Positions 1 through 6,798 of a stretch of DNA of 12,992 bases are shown in pieces. The notes under the pieces were generated by a model. That model was not told where the DNA came from. It saw only the letters and a list, made by a program, of their open reading frames with translations, and ran no database searches. Every line of letters starts with the position of its first letter. Position 1 is the first letter of the stretch. Both the position numbers and the translations under genes were made by a program. The DNA is from an uncultured Solirubrobacterales bacterium (GTDB lineage: Bacteria > Actinomycetota > Thermoleophilia > Solirubrobacterales > Solirubrobacteraceae): positions 1 to 12,992 of the forward strand of contig CAJBXY010000281.1 in NCBI GenBank assembly GCA_903959665.1, in the 5' to 3' direction.

Positions 1-172
1 GACCAGCTTTCTGCGGCCAATTCTCTCCGGCACGATCCACGCTGTCGCTCGGCCGCGCCACAGAGGCCGCACGACGTGGGTTTGGGAGGTCGAGATCAGC
101 GACGATCAGGATCGGCTTTGCGCGCTGGTGCGAATGACTATTGCCGTGCGCCCGCTCAGCGCGCCCAAGTAG
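1..172 (+). CDS. Hotdog-fold thioesterase (PaaI/YdiI-type), C-terminal part only
   Basis: A frame open from base 2 to a TAG at 170-172 gives the last 56 residues of a protein whose 5' end lies outside the window. The visible sequence has the shape of the C-terminal half of hotdog-fold acyl-CoA thioesterases such as YdiI/MenI and PaaI: the segment GTIHAVARPRHRGRTTWVWE, then an acidic turn (ISDDQDRL), then a final strand LCALVRMTIAVRP. In the family this corresponds to the strands lining the acyl-CoA channel; the catalytic acidic residue sits upstream and is not visible. The expected activity is hydrolysis of an acyl-CoA or aryl-acyl-CoA in the cytosol, substrate unknown. Its stop codon directly abuts the stop of the convergent nadE. 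The family call rests on pattern recognition of a fragment, so the exact subfamily is open. Confidence 0.75.
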   Translation, partial: TSFLRPILSGTIHAVARPRHRGRTTWVWEVEISDDQDRLCALVRMTIAVRPLSAPK

Positions 173-1849
173 CTATCCCTTGTAACGGTTCGTGATCGGC
201 ATCCGCCGATCACGCCCGAACGCCTTGCCGGTGACCTTAATTCCCGGCGGCTGTTGGCGGCGCTTGTATTCAGCGCGGTCGACGAGAGCGATTACCTGCG
301 CGACTGTCTCAGCGTCAAAGCCTTCAGCGATTAGCTGCTCGGCTCCGAGGTCGCGCTCGACGTAGCCCTCGAGCAGTGGATCGAGCAGCTCATAGGGCGG
401 CAGCGAGTCTTGATCTGCCTGATCGGCGCGCAGCTCGGCCGACGGGGCGCGGGTCAGGACCGATTCAGGGATTGGGCTGTCGCTGCGCCCGTTGCGAATC
501 TCACAGAGCCGGTAAACAAGCGTCTTGGGCACGTCTTTGATCACGGCAAAGCCGCCGGCGCTGTCGCCGTAGAGGGTTGAGTAGCCGACCGCCATCTCCG
601 ACTTGTTGCCGGTCGTGAGAACGAGCCAGCCGAACTTATTCGAGAGCGCCATCAGCAGGTTTCCACGGATTCGCGCCTGAAGGTTCTCTTCCGTGAGGTC
701 GGGGTCGCGACCGTCAAACGTTGGTGCCAGTAGCTGCTCGTAGCGATCCATCAGATCACCAATCGGCAGCTCAAGCAGCTCGACGCCGAGAGCCTGGGCG
801 AGCTGTAGAGCGTCGCCGTATGTCCCCTCAGAGCTGAACTGTGACGGCATCGTCACGCAGGTCACGCGGGCCGCGCCCAACGCGTCGCAGGCTACGCAGG
901 CAACGAGGGCCGAATCGACGCCACCAGATAGCCCAAGCACAGCACGGTCGAAGCCGTTCTTGTTGGCGTAGTCACGGGTGCCAAGGACCAAAGCGGCGTA
1001 GACCGCCTCGTCGTCGCCCTCGACGCGCGCCATCAAATGATCGAGGCTGGTGTCCTCGGATGGCTGAGCGGTCGTGAAGCTGCCAAGCAGCTCAACGTTG
1101 TTGGAGCTCGCATCGAACGACCCCTCGGCCAGCTCTAACTCGCAGGTCAAGAGCCACTCTTCAAACTGGGGCGCGCGCGCAATCGTTTGGCCTGCTGCGT
1201 CAATGACGAGCGAGTGGCCATCGAAAACGAGCTCGTCCTGGCCACCAACCTGAGCGCAGAAGGCGACGGCGACGTCGTTCTCAGTGGCCCTCTCAGCGAG
1301 CATCTGCTCGCGCGCAGTTCCCTTACCGGCCTGATAGGGCGAAGCTGAGAGGTTCACAATTAAGCTTGCCCCGGCGGCTGCCTCATCGCTCTCCGGAGGT
1401 CCGGCGCTCCAAATGTCTTCGCAGATGCTGAGCCCAATCAAGTGCCCGTTAATTTCGATCAACGCGCCTTTGGTGCCCGCAGCGAAGTACCGGTGCTCAT
1501 CGAATACTCCGTAGTTGGGTAGGTGGTTCTTCGAGTAGCTGCCAGCAATCCGCCCGTCGGCCAGAATTGCGGCTGAGTTGTAGACCGCTCGATCTAAACG
1601 TGGGTAACCGACGATCGCGACGATTCCATCGGTGCTGCTGGCAATCCGTTCCAGGGCCTCTGCAGCGTCGCTGAGCACGTGCGCTTTGAGCAGCAGATCC
1701 TCGGGCGGATAGCCGAGCAGTGCCAGTTCGGGGAAGCAGACGAGCGCTGCCCCGGCGGCGCGAGCATCGGCGATCGAGTTAGTGATCAGAAGTTCGTTGC
1801 CGGCTATGTCGCCAACTACCGGATTGATCTGCGCTAGAGCGATTCGCAC
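173..1849 (-). CDS. nadE: Glutamine-dependent NAD(+) synthetase
   Basis: This 558-residue enzyme makes NAD from nicotinic acid adenine dinucleotide, ATP and glutamine, the last step of NAD biosynthesis, in the cytosol. Residues 1 to about 240 form a nitrilase-like glutaminase domain with the expected triad: Glu41 (CFPELALLGYPPEDL), Lys107 (SKNHLPN) and Cys143 (GLSICEDIW). Residues from about 270 form the synthetase domain, with the ATP-pyrophosphatase P-loop SGGVDS at 308-313 and the conserved LTTGNKSE at 411-418. The length fits the short bacterial glutamine-dependent class and exceeds that of ammonia-only NadE (about 275 residues). The start is a GTG at 1849-1847; the N-terminus MRIALAQINPVVGD is typical of the family, which supports this start although no clear Shine-Dalgarno is seen. 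It lies 5 bp after the WS/DGAT gene and is probably co-transcribed with it. Confidence 0.96.
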   Translation of the reverse strand: MRIALAQINPVVGDIAGNELLITNSIADARAAGAALVCFPELALLGYPPEDLLLKAHVLSDAAEALERIASSTDGIVAIVGYPRLDRAVYNSAAILADGRIAGSYSKNHLPNYGVFDEHRYFAAGTKGALIEINGHLIGLSICEDIWSAGPPESDEAAAGASLIVNLSASPYQAGKGTAREQMLAERATENDVAVAFCAQVGGQDELVFDGHSLVIDAAGQTIARAPQFEEWLLTCELELAEGSFDASSNNVELLGSFTTAQPSEDTSLDHLMARVEGDDEAVYAALVLGTRDYANKNGFDRAVLGLSGGVDSALVACVACDALGAARVTCVTMPSQFSSEGTYGDALQLAQALGVELLELPIGDLMDRYEQLLAPTFDGRDPDLTEENLQARIRGNLLMALSNKFGWLVLTTGNKSEMAVGYSTLYGDSAGGFAVIKDVPKTLVYRLCEIRNGRSDSPIPESVLTRAPSAELRADQADQDSLPPYELLDPLLEGYVERDLGAEQLIAEGFDAETVAQVIALVDRAEYKRRQQPPGIKVTGKAFGRDRRMPITNRYKG

Positions 1850-1854
1850 GTCAG

Positions 1855-3339
1855 CTACGCGACAGTCAGCGGCTCGCCGTCGGGCGTGTGTGCTGAGAAG
1901 AGCGTCTGATGCTCGGCGCTATCCCAGCGATGACGGTCGGTCTCGGCGGCACGTCCGAGGTCGAAGAGCGCGGCCTTGAAATCATCGACGACGTCGCCAA
2001 GGTCTGGAAGAGCGTCGTAGTCTGCAAGCAGTCCGAAGCTGAGGCGACCGCAGTAGCTCATCGCTGCGACACCGAGCGAAGTGTTCTTTGTCAGCGGAAC
2101 CACCGGGTAGAGCGCGGTCAACCGATGCCCGAGCAGGTAGAGCGGCTGTTGGGGCCCAGGAACGTTGGTCACGACGAGGTTGAAAAGCCGCTGCCGGCTC
2201 TGCAGCCGCGCCGCTTGGCTGGCGATCGTTGGCGGCGCAAACCCGGCTAGTTCGGTCAGCGTGTCGGCGCCAACGGCCTGATCAGAGTGTTTGAGGTCGC
2301 CCATCTTCTTTGCGATCTTGCGGAAGGCGGCGGCAGGGTCCTGTTCGTAGACCGGCAGGGGGGCCCAGAGCGCTGACACCCGGTTGCCAAGCTGCCCGGC
2401 TTGATCTTCGCTGCGGACCGAGACCGGAACCATTGCCGTCAGCGTCAGCCCGTCGGTGTCGGCGCCGCGGCGTCGCAGCCAGCGCCCAAGCCCGAGCGAA
2501 ACAGTTGTCAGCACGGCGTCGTTGATCGTTCCATCGAGGCCGTTCTTGATCTGCTTGAAGCTTGCCAGCGAACTATTCACCCAGCCGTAGCGGCGGTGTG
2601 GCCCGATCGGCTGGTTAAGCGCCGTCTGCGGCGCCGAACGGACGCCTGCCCAAGCCAGCGCGCCGGTCTGCTCGATCCGTCCACCGAGCTCGCTCAGCGC
2701 GCGCCGGGGGGAACGCACCAGCGCCCTGGCGGCGCGGGAAACCTCGGCCGGGTCGGAGAGCCGCTCGCGCAGTGCGTCGCCGATCAGGTCTGCGGTCGAC
2801 GGCAACGGCCGCGGAATCCATTCGGGCGGCTGTTCGATCAGCTCCTCGTCGGAGCTCAGCGAGAAGAGCACGGAGGTGATGTCGACTCCCGAGATCCCGT
2901 CGACCAGCGCGTGGTGAGTCTTGACGATGATCGCGAAGCGAGGCTCGCCGTCGTCGCCGGGCGCAAGCCCCTCAACTAGGTTCATCTCCCAGAGCGGCTT
3001 GTGGCGGTCAAGTTGCTCGGCGAAGAGCCTGCCGGCAAGAGCGGCTAGCTGCGCGTCCTCGCCAGGGCTTGGGAGCGCCGAGTGACGAAGGTGGTATCGG
3101 ACGTTGAAGTGCGGGTCATCGACCCAGACCGGCCGGCCCTGCTCGAGCGGCACGAACGCCAGCCGCTGCCGGTAGCGGGGAACGCGGTCCAGCCGCGACT
3201 CTAGAAAGCGCAGGAACTCGTCATAGCTGGGGGCCTGCCCGGCAAAGACCATGATCGATGCGACGTGCATGTGAGCGCCGTCGCGTTCGAGGTGGAGAAA
3301 GGCCGAGTCGAGGCCAGAGAGTCGGTCTGGATTGCTCAT
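1855..3339 (-). CDS. Wax ester synthase / diacylglycerol acyltransferase (WS/DGAT family)
   Basis: This 494-residue protein belongs to the bacterial WS/DGAT family, which transfers acyl groups from acyl-CoA to fatty alcohols or diacylglycerol, forming wax esters or triacylglycerol at the inner membrane and lipid-droplet surface. Visible marks are the N-terminal MSNPDRLSGLDSAFLHLE, the PLWE motif at 115-118, the catalytic HHxxxDG motif at 142-148 (HHALVDG), the Asn-Asp pair at 273-274 (TINDAVL) and NVPGP at 392-396. The length is close to the usual 450-500. The ATG at 3339 gives the family N-terminus. No Shine-Dalgarno is visible, but a TAGACT box (3351-3346) would place transcription start at or next to the ATG, so the mRNA may be leaderless. 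The gene probably forms an operon with nadE. Which ester is made cannot be told from the sequence. Confidence 0.94.
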   Translation of the reverse strand: MSNPDRLSGLDSAFLHLERDGAHMHVASIMVFAGQAPSYDEFLRFLESRLDRVPRYRQRLAFVPLEQGRPVWVDDPHFNVRYHLRHSALPSPGEDAQLAALAGRLFAEQLDRHKPLWEMNLVEGLAPGDDGEPRFAIIVKTHHALVDGISGVDITSVLFSLSSDEELIEQPPEWIPRPLPSTADLIGDALRERLSDPAEVSRAARALVRSPRRALSELGGRIEQTGALAWAGVRSAPQTALNQPIGPHRRYGWVNSSLASFKQIKNGLDGTINDAVLTTVSLGLGRWLRRRGADTDGLTLTAMVPVSVRSEDQAGQLGNRVSALWAPLPVYEQDPAAAFRKIAKKMGDLKHSDQAVGADTLTELAGFAPPTIASQAARLQSRQRLFNLVVTNVPGPQQPLYLLGHRLTALYPVVPLTKNTSLGVAAMSYCGRLSFGLLADYDALPDLGDVVDDFKAALFDLGRAAETDRHRWDSAEHQTLFSAHTPDGEPLTVA

Positions 3340-3345
3340 TTGCCC

Positions 3346-3351
3346 AGTCTA
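3346..3351 (-). promoter_or_regulatory. Candidate -10 box for a leaderless WS/DGAT transcript
   Basis: On the - strand TAGACT fits the actinobacterial TANNNT -10 pattern and ends seven bases before the A of the ATG at 3339, which would put transcription start at the start codon. No good -35 is seen. A second possible -10 (CATAAT, 3385-3380) lies further upstream. Confidence 0.3.
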
Positions 3352-3395
3352 ATGGCCTCTGTGACCAACCTTACACAGGATTATGCGCAACCCTC

Positions 3396-3412
3396 CACAG
3401 ACTGTGTATAGT
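3396..3412 (+). promoter_or_regulatory. Candidate sigma-gene promoter with overlapping palindrome
   Basis: TATAGT at 3407-3412 resembles a -10 box and lies 32 bases before the ATG at 3445. Immediately upstream, 3396-3406 is a perfect odd-centred palindrome, CACAG-A-CTGTG, placed in the -35/-10 spacer where a repressor could act. The hexamer 17 bases upstream of the -10 (TGCGCA) is a poor -35, so recognition by an alternative sigma factor, possibly the product itself, is conceivable but unproven. Confidence 0.3.
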
Positions 3413-3444
3413 TATCTCAGCTCATCCAACCAAGCGAGGCGACA

Positions 3445-3981
3445 ATGGACATCAGCGACCCAGCCATCTACACGACAATCTACGAGCAACACAGGCGCGG
3501 AGTATTCGCTGCCGCCTACAGGATTCTCGGCAATGAAGCACAGGCCGACGACGTCGTTCAAGACGTCTTCATCAAGGTCTGGCGCAAGCCGGCTTCGTTC
3601 GACGCCAAGCGCGGCGAGCTAGGCAGCTACCTGCGTTTGATGGCGCGCAGCCGAGCGCTCGACCTCTGGCGCGAAGGCCAGGCTGCGGGCCGTGCGAGCG
3701 ACCGCCTCAAGTCGGCCGTCGTCGTTGGCGCGGCGCAGGGCGGCGAGCGGCCAGATCAGGTCGTCGAGCGCGGCGAAGCGACCGACACCGTCGTCGACGC
3801 ACTTCGAACGCTGCCGGGGAACCAGCGCGAGGCCGTTGTGCTCGCCTACTGGGGTGGACTGACGGCCGAAGAGGTGGCGCGCCGCGCCGCCGTGCCGCTT
3901 GGGACGGCTAAGAGCCGGATTCGCCTTGGGCTGGCGAAGCTGCGTGATGAATTCGGCGAGGGGTATCTCGCCGCGGCCTAG
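3445..3981 (+). CDS. ECF-type sigma-70 family RNA polymerase sigma factor
   Basis: This 178-residue protein has only the two domains of an extracytoplasmic-function sigma factor. Region 2 spans about 14-77, including the -10 recognition stretch DDVVQDVFIKVWRKP and the helix ending in RALDLWRE. A charged linker follows at about 80-112. Region 4 spans about 114-168, with a helix-turn-helix around LTAEEVARRAAVPLGTAKSR that would contact the -35 element. It would direct RNA polymerase to a regulon not visible here. The ATG has a GAGG Shine-Dalgarno (3436-3439) at 5 bp spacing. There is no anti-sigma gene next to it: upstream is the divergent acyltransferase and downstream the convergent rhodopsin, separated by a terminator. 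Control would therefore come from a distant gene, from transcription, or from the protein itself. No C-terminal extension is present. Confidence 0.93.
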   Translation: MDISDPAIYTTIYEQHRRGVFAAAYRILGNEAQADDVVQDVFIKVWRKPASFDAKRGELGSYLRLMARSRALDLWREGQAAGRASDRLKSAVVVGAAQGGERPDQVVERGEATDTVVDALRTLPGNQREAVVLAYWGGLTAEEVARRAAVPLGTAKSRIRLGLAKLRDEFGEGYLAAA

Positions 3982-3990
3982 AACGACGAA

Positions 3991-4020
3991 AGCCCCGCCC
4001 GCACGACTGCGGACGGGGCT
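3991..4020. terminator. Bidirectional hairpin terminator between sigma factor and rhodopsin genes
   Basis: The arms AGCCCCGCCCGC (3991-4002) and GCGGACGGGGCT (4009-4020) form a 12-bp stem around a 6-base loop. The single non-Watson-Crick position is C-A in RNA from the + strand but a G-U wobble in RNA from the - strand, so the hairpin is slightly better for the rhodopsin transcript. It sits between two convergent stop codons (3981 and 4041). No real U-tract follows on either side. Confidence 0.75.
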
Positions 4021-4040
4021 TATCGAAACCGACCGCCGTT

Positions 4041-4823
4041 CTAGGCGTTGGTAGTTGCGGCAGACGAGCCGCTCATCTTCTTAATTCCCGTCACGAGCAG
4101 CAGCCCGAAGCCAACCTTCGCTGTCAGGTCGATGATCGTGAATACGGCTACCTCGGTGTTGAGGCTGATCGCCCCGGTCCCTTCGGTGCCGAGAATCCAA
4201 AGAATCGGATAGATGAACCAAAGTACGGTCAGAATCGCGAGCAGCTTGTTGTAAAGCGCAGCGGTTTCAGCGCCTTGCTCGGCGGCTGTCGCGCGAACCG
4301 GGCCCCAGATCAGAGCGAGGACCGCGAGGAAGAAGCCGCAGGAGACGATGAACCAGACGTACTTGTGGGTCGAGTCGAGCGAGAGCGCACCGAAAAGACC
4401 GGTCAGGATCATCATCACGTCGGCGCCGATGATGCCGCCGATCAGGCCGAGCCGCTCACGCGTCTGCTCGCCACCGCCGGTAAGCGGCTTCAGTGCCACC
4501 GTAACTAGGCCTATCAGCAGCAACGGAGTCGTGAAAACCCAGTCGATGTAACGAGCGAAGTAGACGAGCTTGGCTGAGATGTCGGCTCCAACTCCGAGCG
4601 GCGTTAGCGCCAACGAAGCCTTGGAGACAATGATGTCGCCCTGGCCCTGAGCCATAAGCAGGTAGAGGCAGGCCGCAATCGCGCAAACGAAGAAACTCGT
4701 CACGCGGTGGTGACTCTCTTTCATCCCGTGCCCGACGACCTGAATTGCCAGCGCGCCTAGAGCCATGCCGGCAGTTCCGATCCAGAGCCAAGTTTCCTGG
4801 CTCGAAGTCATGATGGTTTCCAT
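4041..4823 (-). CDS. Microbial (type I) rhodopsin, bacteriorhodopsin-like with D-T-G motif
   Basis: This 260-residue seven-helix membrane protein should bind retinal and act as a light-driven outward proton pump. Helix C reads ARYIDWVFTTPLLLIG: Arg91, Asp94 and Thr98 match bacteriorhodopsin R82, D85 and T89, but Gly105 replaces the proton donor D96. Helix F (VLWFIYPILWILGTEG) keeps Trp202, Tyr205, Pro206 and Trp209. Glu214 and Glu224 align with the proton-release pair E194/E204. Helix G has Asp232 and the retinal Schiff-base Lys236 (IDLTAKVGFG). Tyr54 matches Y57. Leu102 at the L93 spectral-tuning site suggests green absorption. The longer start is chosen because AGGAGG lies 11 bp upstream of it; Met5 would be 23 bp away. 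The gene appears monocistronic, ends at a hairpin shared with the sigma gene, and diverges from dinB. Retinal synthesis genes are not in the window. A sensory or slow-cycling role is possible given the missing donor. Confidence 0.96.
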   Translation of the reverse strand: METIMTSSQETWLWIGTAGMALGALAIQVVGHGMKESHHRVTSFFVCAIAACLYLLMAQGQGDIIVSKASLALTPLGVGADISAKLVYFARYIDWVFTTPLLLIGLVTVALKPLTGGGEQTRERLGLIGGIIGADVMMILTGLFGALSLDSTHKYVWFIVSCGFFLAVLALIWGPVRATAAEQGAETAALYNKLLAILTVLWFIYPILWILGTEGTGAISLNTEVAVFTIIDLTAKVGFGLLLVTGIKKMSGSSAATTNA

Positions 4824-4834
4824 GTGTTCTGATT

Positions 4835-4840
4835 CCTCCT
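4835..4840 (-). promoter_or_regulatory. Ribosome binding site of the rhodopsin gene
   Basis: A perfect AGGAGG on the - strand lies 11 bases before the ATG at 4823. It is the strongest Shine-Dalgarno in the window and favours the first of two in-frame ATGs. Confidence 0.8.
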
Positions 4841-4897
4841 AATTGTTTGGCAACAGGCCAATCGAATTCACATCGATCTTCGCGGTCAATGGCAAGA

Positions 4898-4927
4898 AAC
4901 CTACTAGAGCCGGCCGACTTAACACAA
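4898..4927 (-). promoter_or_regulatory. Candidate rhodopsin promoter
   Basis: On the - strand TTGTGT (4927-4922) and TAGGTT (4903-4898) are 18 bases apart. The -10 lies inside a 13-base sequence, CTAGTAGGTTTCT, that recurs with one change upstream of the amino-acid-binding lipoprotein gene on the same strand. This would give a leader of about 67 bases. An alternative is TTGACC (4889-4884) with a poor TTCGAT (4866-4861) at 17 bp. Neither can be chosen from sequence alone. Confidence 0.35.
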
Positions 4928-4959
4928 CTCGGTTGCGCCGACTCGTCAGCGTTGCGCCG

Positions 4960-4965
4960 TAGCCT
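4960..4965 (+). promoter_or_regulatory. Candidate -10 box for a leaderless dinB transcript
   Basis: TAGCCT fits TANNNT and ends seven bases before position 4972, next to the dinB ATG at 4973, where no Shine-Dalgarno is visible. No convincing -35 is found at normal spacing, and no SOS-type LexA box (GAAC-N4-GTTC pattern) is seen in the intergenic region. Confidence 0.25.
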
Positions 4966-4972
4966 TCGCTAA

Positions 4973-6037
4973 ATGACTGGGCTGGTCGCACACCTCGATC
5001 TTGACGCCTTCTTCGCCTCGGTCGAGCTAAGCCGCCGGCCGGAGCTAAAAGGGATGCCGGTAATCGTTGCCGGCAGCGGCCCGCGCGCAGTCGTGACAAC
5101 CGCCTCCTATGAGGCGCGGCTCTTCGGGATTGGCTCAGCGATGCCCGCGGCGCGCGCGAAGCGACTATGCCCCGAGGCGGTCGTGATTGCGCCGAATTCG
5201 GCTGCCTACCGCGAAGTCTCGCGTGCCGTCATGGAGATCATCGCCGCGCACATCGACCGTTTTGAGCAGCTCGGCATAGACGAAGCGTTCCTCGATCTCG
5301 AAGGCCTCCACTCACCGAAGGCGGCGATGCGCAGGCTCGTCGCTGAAATTTACGAGCAGACATCGATGCGCGCCTCGATTGGGATTGGTCCGAACCGGCT
5401 TGTCGCGAAGGTTGCCTCCGACGCCGAGAAGCCGAACGGTTTCGTCGTCCTGACAGCGGAGCAGGCCCGCAAGCGCTTCGCCGACGCACCGGTGAGCCTC
5501 GTTCCGGGGATCGGCCCAAGGACAAACGAGCGGCTGGGGGAGATGGCGATCACGACGCTCGCACAGCTGCGCGCCGCCGATGAGCGTTCGCTGATAGAGC
5601 GGTTCGGGGCGCGCCAGGGCCCGGCATTGATCGCGCTGGCCTCATTCGATGGCTCGGCCGAGGTCGTCACCGACCGCGAGGCGGTCAGCGAATCACGCGA
5701 GACGACGTTTGACCAGGACATCAGCTCCGGCGACGAGCTCGAAGGCGAGCTAAAACGGCTCGCGGCCGAGCTGGCAGAGGCGCTTCAACGCAACAACCGC
5801 AGCGGCCGCACAATTCGGATCAAGGTTCGCCTCGACGATTGGACGACGGTGACGCGGGCGAAGACAATCTCGGCGCTGACGAATGACTACGCGACGATCA
5901 TCGAAGTCGCGACCGCGCTGCTGCGGGAGTACGGCCCGCAGCGCCCGGTGCGCTTAGTTGGCGTAGGCGTAACCGGATTCACGCCAGCTCGCGAGCGTGA
6001 CCAGCTCGAGCTGCCGTTGGAACTGCCCGCCGCTTAG
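4973..6037 (+). CDS. dinB: DNA polymerase IV (Y-family translesion polymerase)
   Basis: This 354-residue enzyme copies past damaged bases and lacks proofreading. The palm carries the metal-binding residues Asp9 ([11 protein letters not shown]) and Asp103-Glu104 ([12 protein letters not shown]). Phe13/Phe14 is the steric-gate site that excludes ribonucleotides. The usual Ser before IDEA is Gly101 here. The finger motif around [12 protein letters not shown] is intact, and the thumb helix-hairpin-helix lies near 175-190 ([14 protein letters not shown]). The little-finger domain spans about 240-336. The C-terminus QLELPLEL (344-351) looks like a beta-clamp binding peptide. The ATG at 4973 gives the normal family N-terminus. 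The stop overlaps the convergent ABC ATPase gene by 4 bp, so dinB has no terminator of its own. It shares its upstream region with the divergent rhodopsin gene. Residues 205-228 are strongly matched by a fragment at the window's far end. Confidence 0.95.
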   Translation: MTGLVAHLDLDAFFASVELSRRPELKGMPVIVAGSGPRAVVTTASYEARLFGIGSAMPAARAKRLCPEAVVIAPNSAAYREVSRAVMEIIAAHIDRFEQLGIDEAFLDLEGLHSPKAAMRRLVAEIYEQTSMRASIGIGPNRLVAKVASDAEKPNGFVVLTAEQARKRFADAPVSLVPGIGPRTNERLGEMAITTLAQLRAADERSLIERFGARQGPALIALASFDGSAEVVTDREAVSESRETTFDQDISSGDELEGELKRLAAELAEALQRNNRSGRTIRIKVRLDDWTTVTRAKTISALTNDYATIIEVATALLREYGPQRPVRLVGVGVTGFTPARERDQLELPLELPAA

Positions 6038-6798
6038 AGCACCTTCGAGAGGAACGCCTGCGTGCGCTTGTGCTGTGGATTGTCGAAGACTGAGGCTGGA
6101 TCTCCCGACTCAACGACGACGCCGTCGTCCATGAATACGACCGTGTCTCCGACCTCCTTGGCGAAGCCGGTCTCGTGCGTAACGACAACCATCGTCATCC
6201 CGTCAGCGGCCAGCGCGCGCATTACGTCGAGAACCTCGCCGACGAGCTCAGGGTCGAGCGCCGAGGTCGGCTCGTCAAAGAGCATCAACTTCGGCTTCAT
6301 CGCCAGCGCGCGGGCGATCGCCACGCGCTGCTGCTGGCCACCCGAAAGCTGGGCTGGATAGGCGTCGAGGCGATCGCCAAGGCCGACCCGATCCATCAGC
6401 ACTTTCGCCTCAGCTTTGGCGACGTCACGCTTCGTTCCGGCAACGCGGATCGGCGCCTCAATGATGTTCTGCTCAGCCGTCATGTGGCCAAAGAGGTTGA
6501 ACCGCTGGAAGACCATCCCAATCTGCTCGCGTTCGCCGGCAACGTCGCTCTCGCGCATCTCGTGCAGCTTGTCGCCGCGCTGGGAATAGCCGACCAGATC
6601 ACCGTCAACCCAGATTCGCCCGGAGTTGATCTTCTCGAGATGGTTGATGCAGCGCAGAAAGGTCGACTTGCCTGACCCAGATGGTCCAAGCAGACACATC
6701 ACTTCGCCGGCGGCTACCTCTAGCGTTATCCCTTTTAGAACCTCGTTGCGCCCAAAACGCTTGTGGACCGCTTCAGCTTTGACCATCGGCTCGCTCAT
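6034..6798 (-). CDS. Polar amino acid ABC transporter, ATP-binding protein
   Basis: This 254-residue protein is the cytoplasmic ATPase of a histidine/glutamine-type (HisP/GlnQ-like) amino acid importer. All nucleotide-binding motifs are intact: Walker [10 protein letters not shown] at 38-46, the Q-loop at Gln98 (VFQRFNLF), the signature LSGGQ at 151-155, Walker B LMLFDEP at 171-177 with the D-loop SALDP, and the H-loop His208 (VVTHETGFA). The [11 protein letters not shown] stretch is typical of this subfamily. The ATG overlaps the permease stop in an ATGA arrangement, implying translational coupling. The gene is last in the operon after the binding protein and permease, and its stop overlaps the dinB stop tail to tail. 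The substrate is set by the binding protein and cannot be read from the ATPase. Confidence 0.95.
   Translation of the reverse strand: MSEPMVKAEAVHKRFGRNEVLKGITLEVAAGEVMCLLGPSGSGKSTFLRCINHLEKINSGRIWVDGDLVGYSQRGDKLHEMRESDVAGEREQIGMVFQRFNLFGHMTAEQNIIEAPIRVAGTKRDVAKAEAKVLMDRVGLGDRLDAYPAQLSGGQQQRVAIARALAMKPKLMLFDEPTSALDPELVGEVLDVMRALAADGMTMVVVTHETGFAKEVGDTVVFMDDGVVVESGDPASVFDNPQHKRTQAFLSKVL

Noticed and set aside
2401..2979. Long + strand open frame opposite the WS/DGAT gene
   Set aside because: Arg/Gln/Ala-rich with no recognisable domain; it is the antisense shadow of a well-supported gene.
4824..4972. Search for an SOS LexA box upstream of dinB
   Set aside because: No GAAC-N4-GTTC-like or CTGT-N8-ACAG-like site was seen.
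6175..6675. 166-codon + strand open frame opposite the ABC ATPase
   Set aside because: Antisense shadow; the ATPase frame has every catalytic motif.
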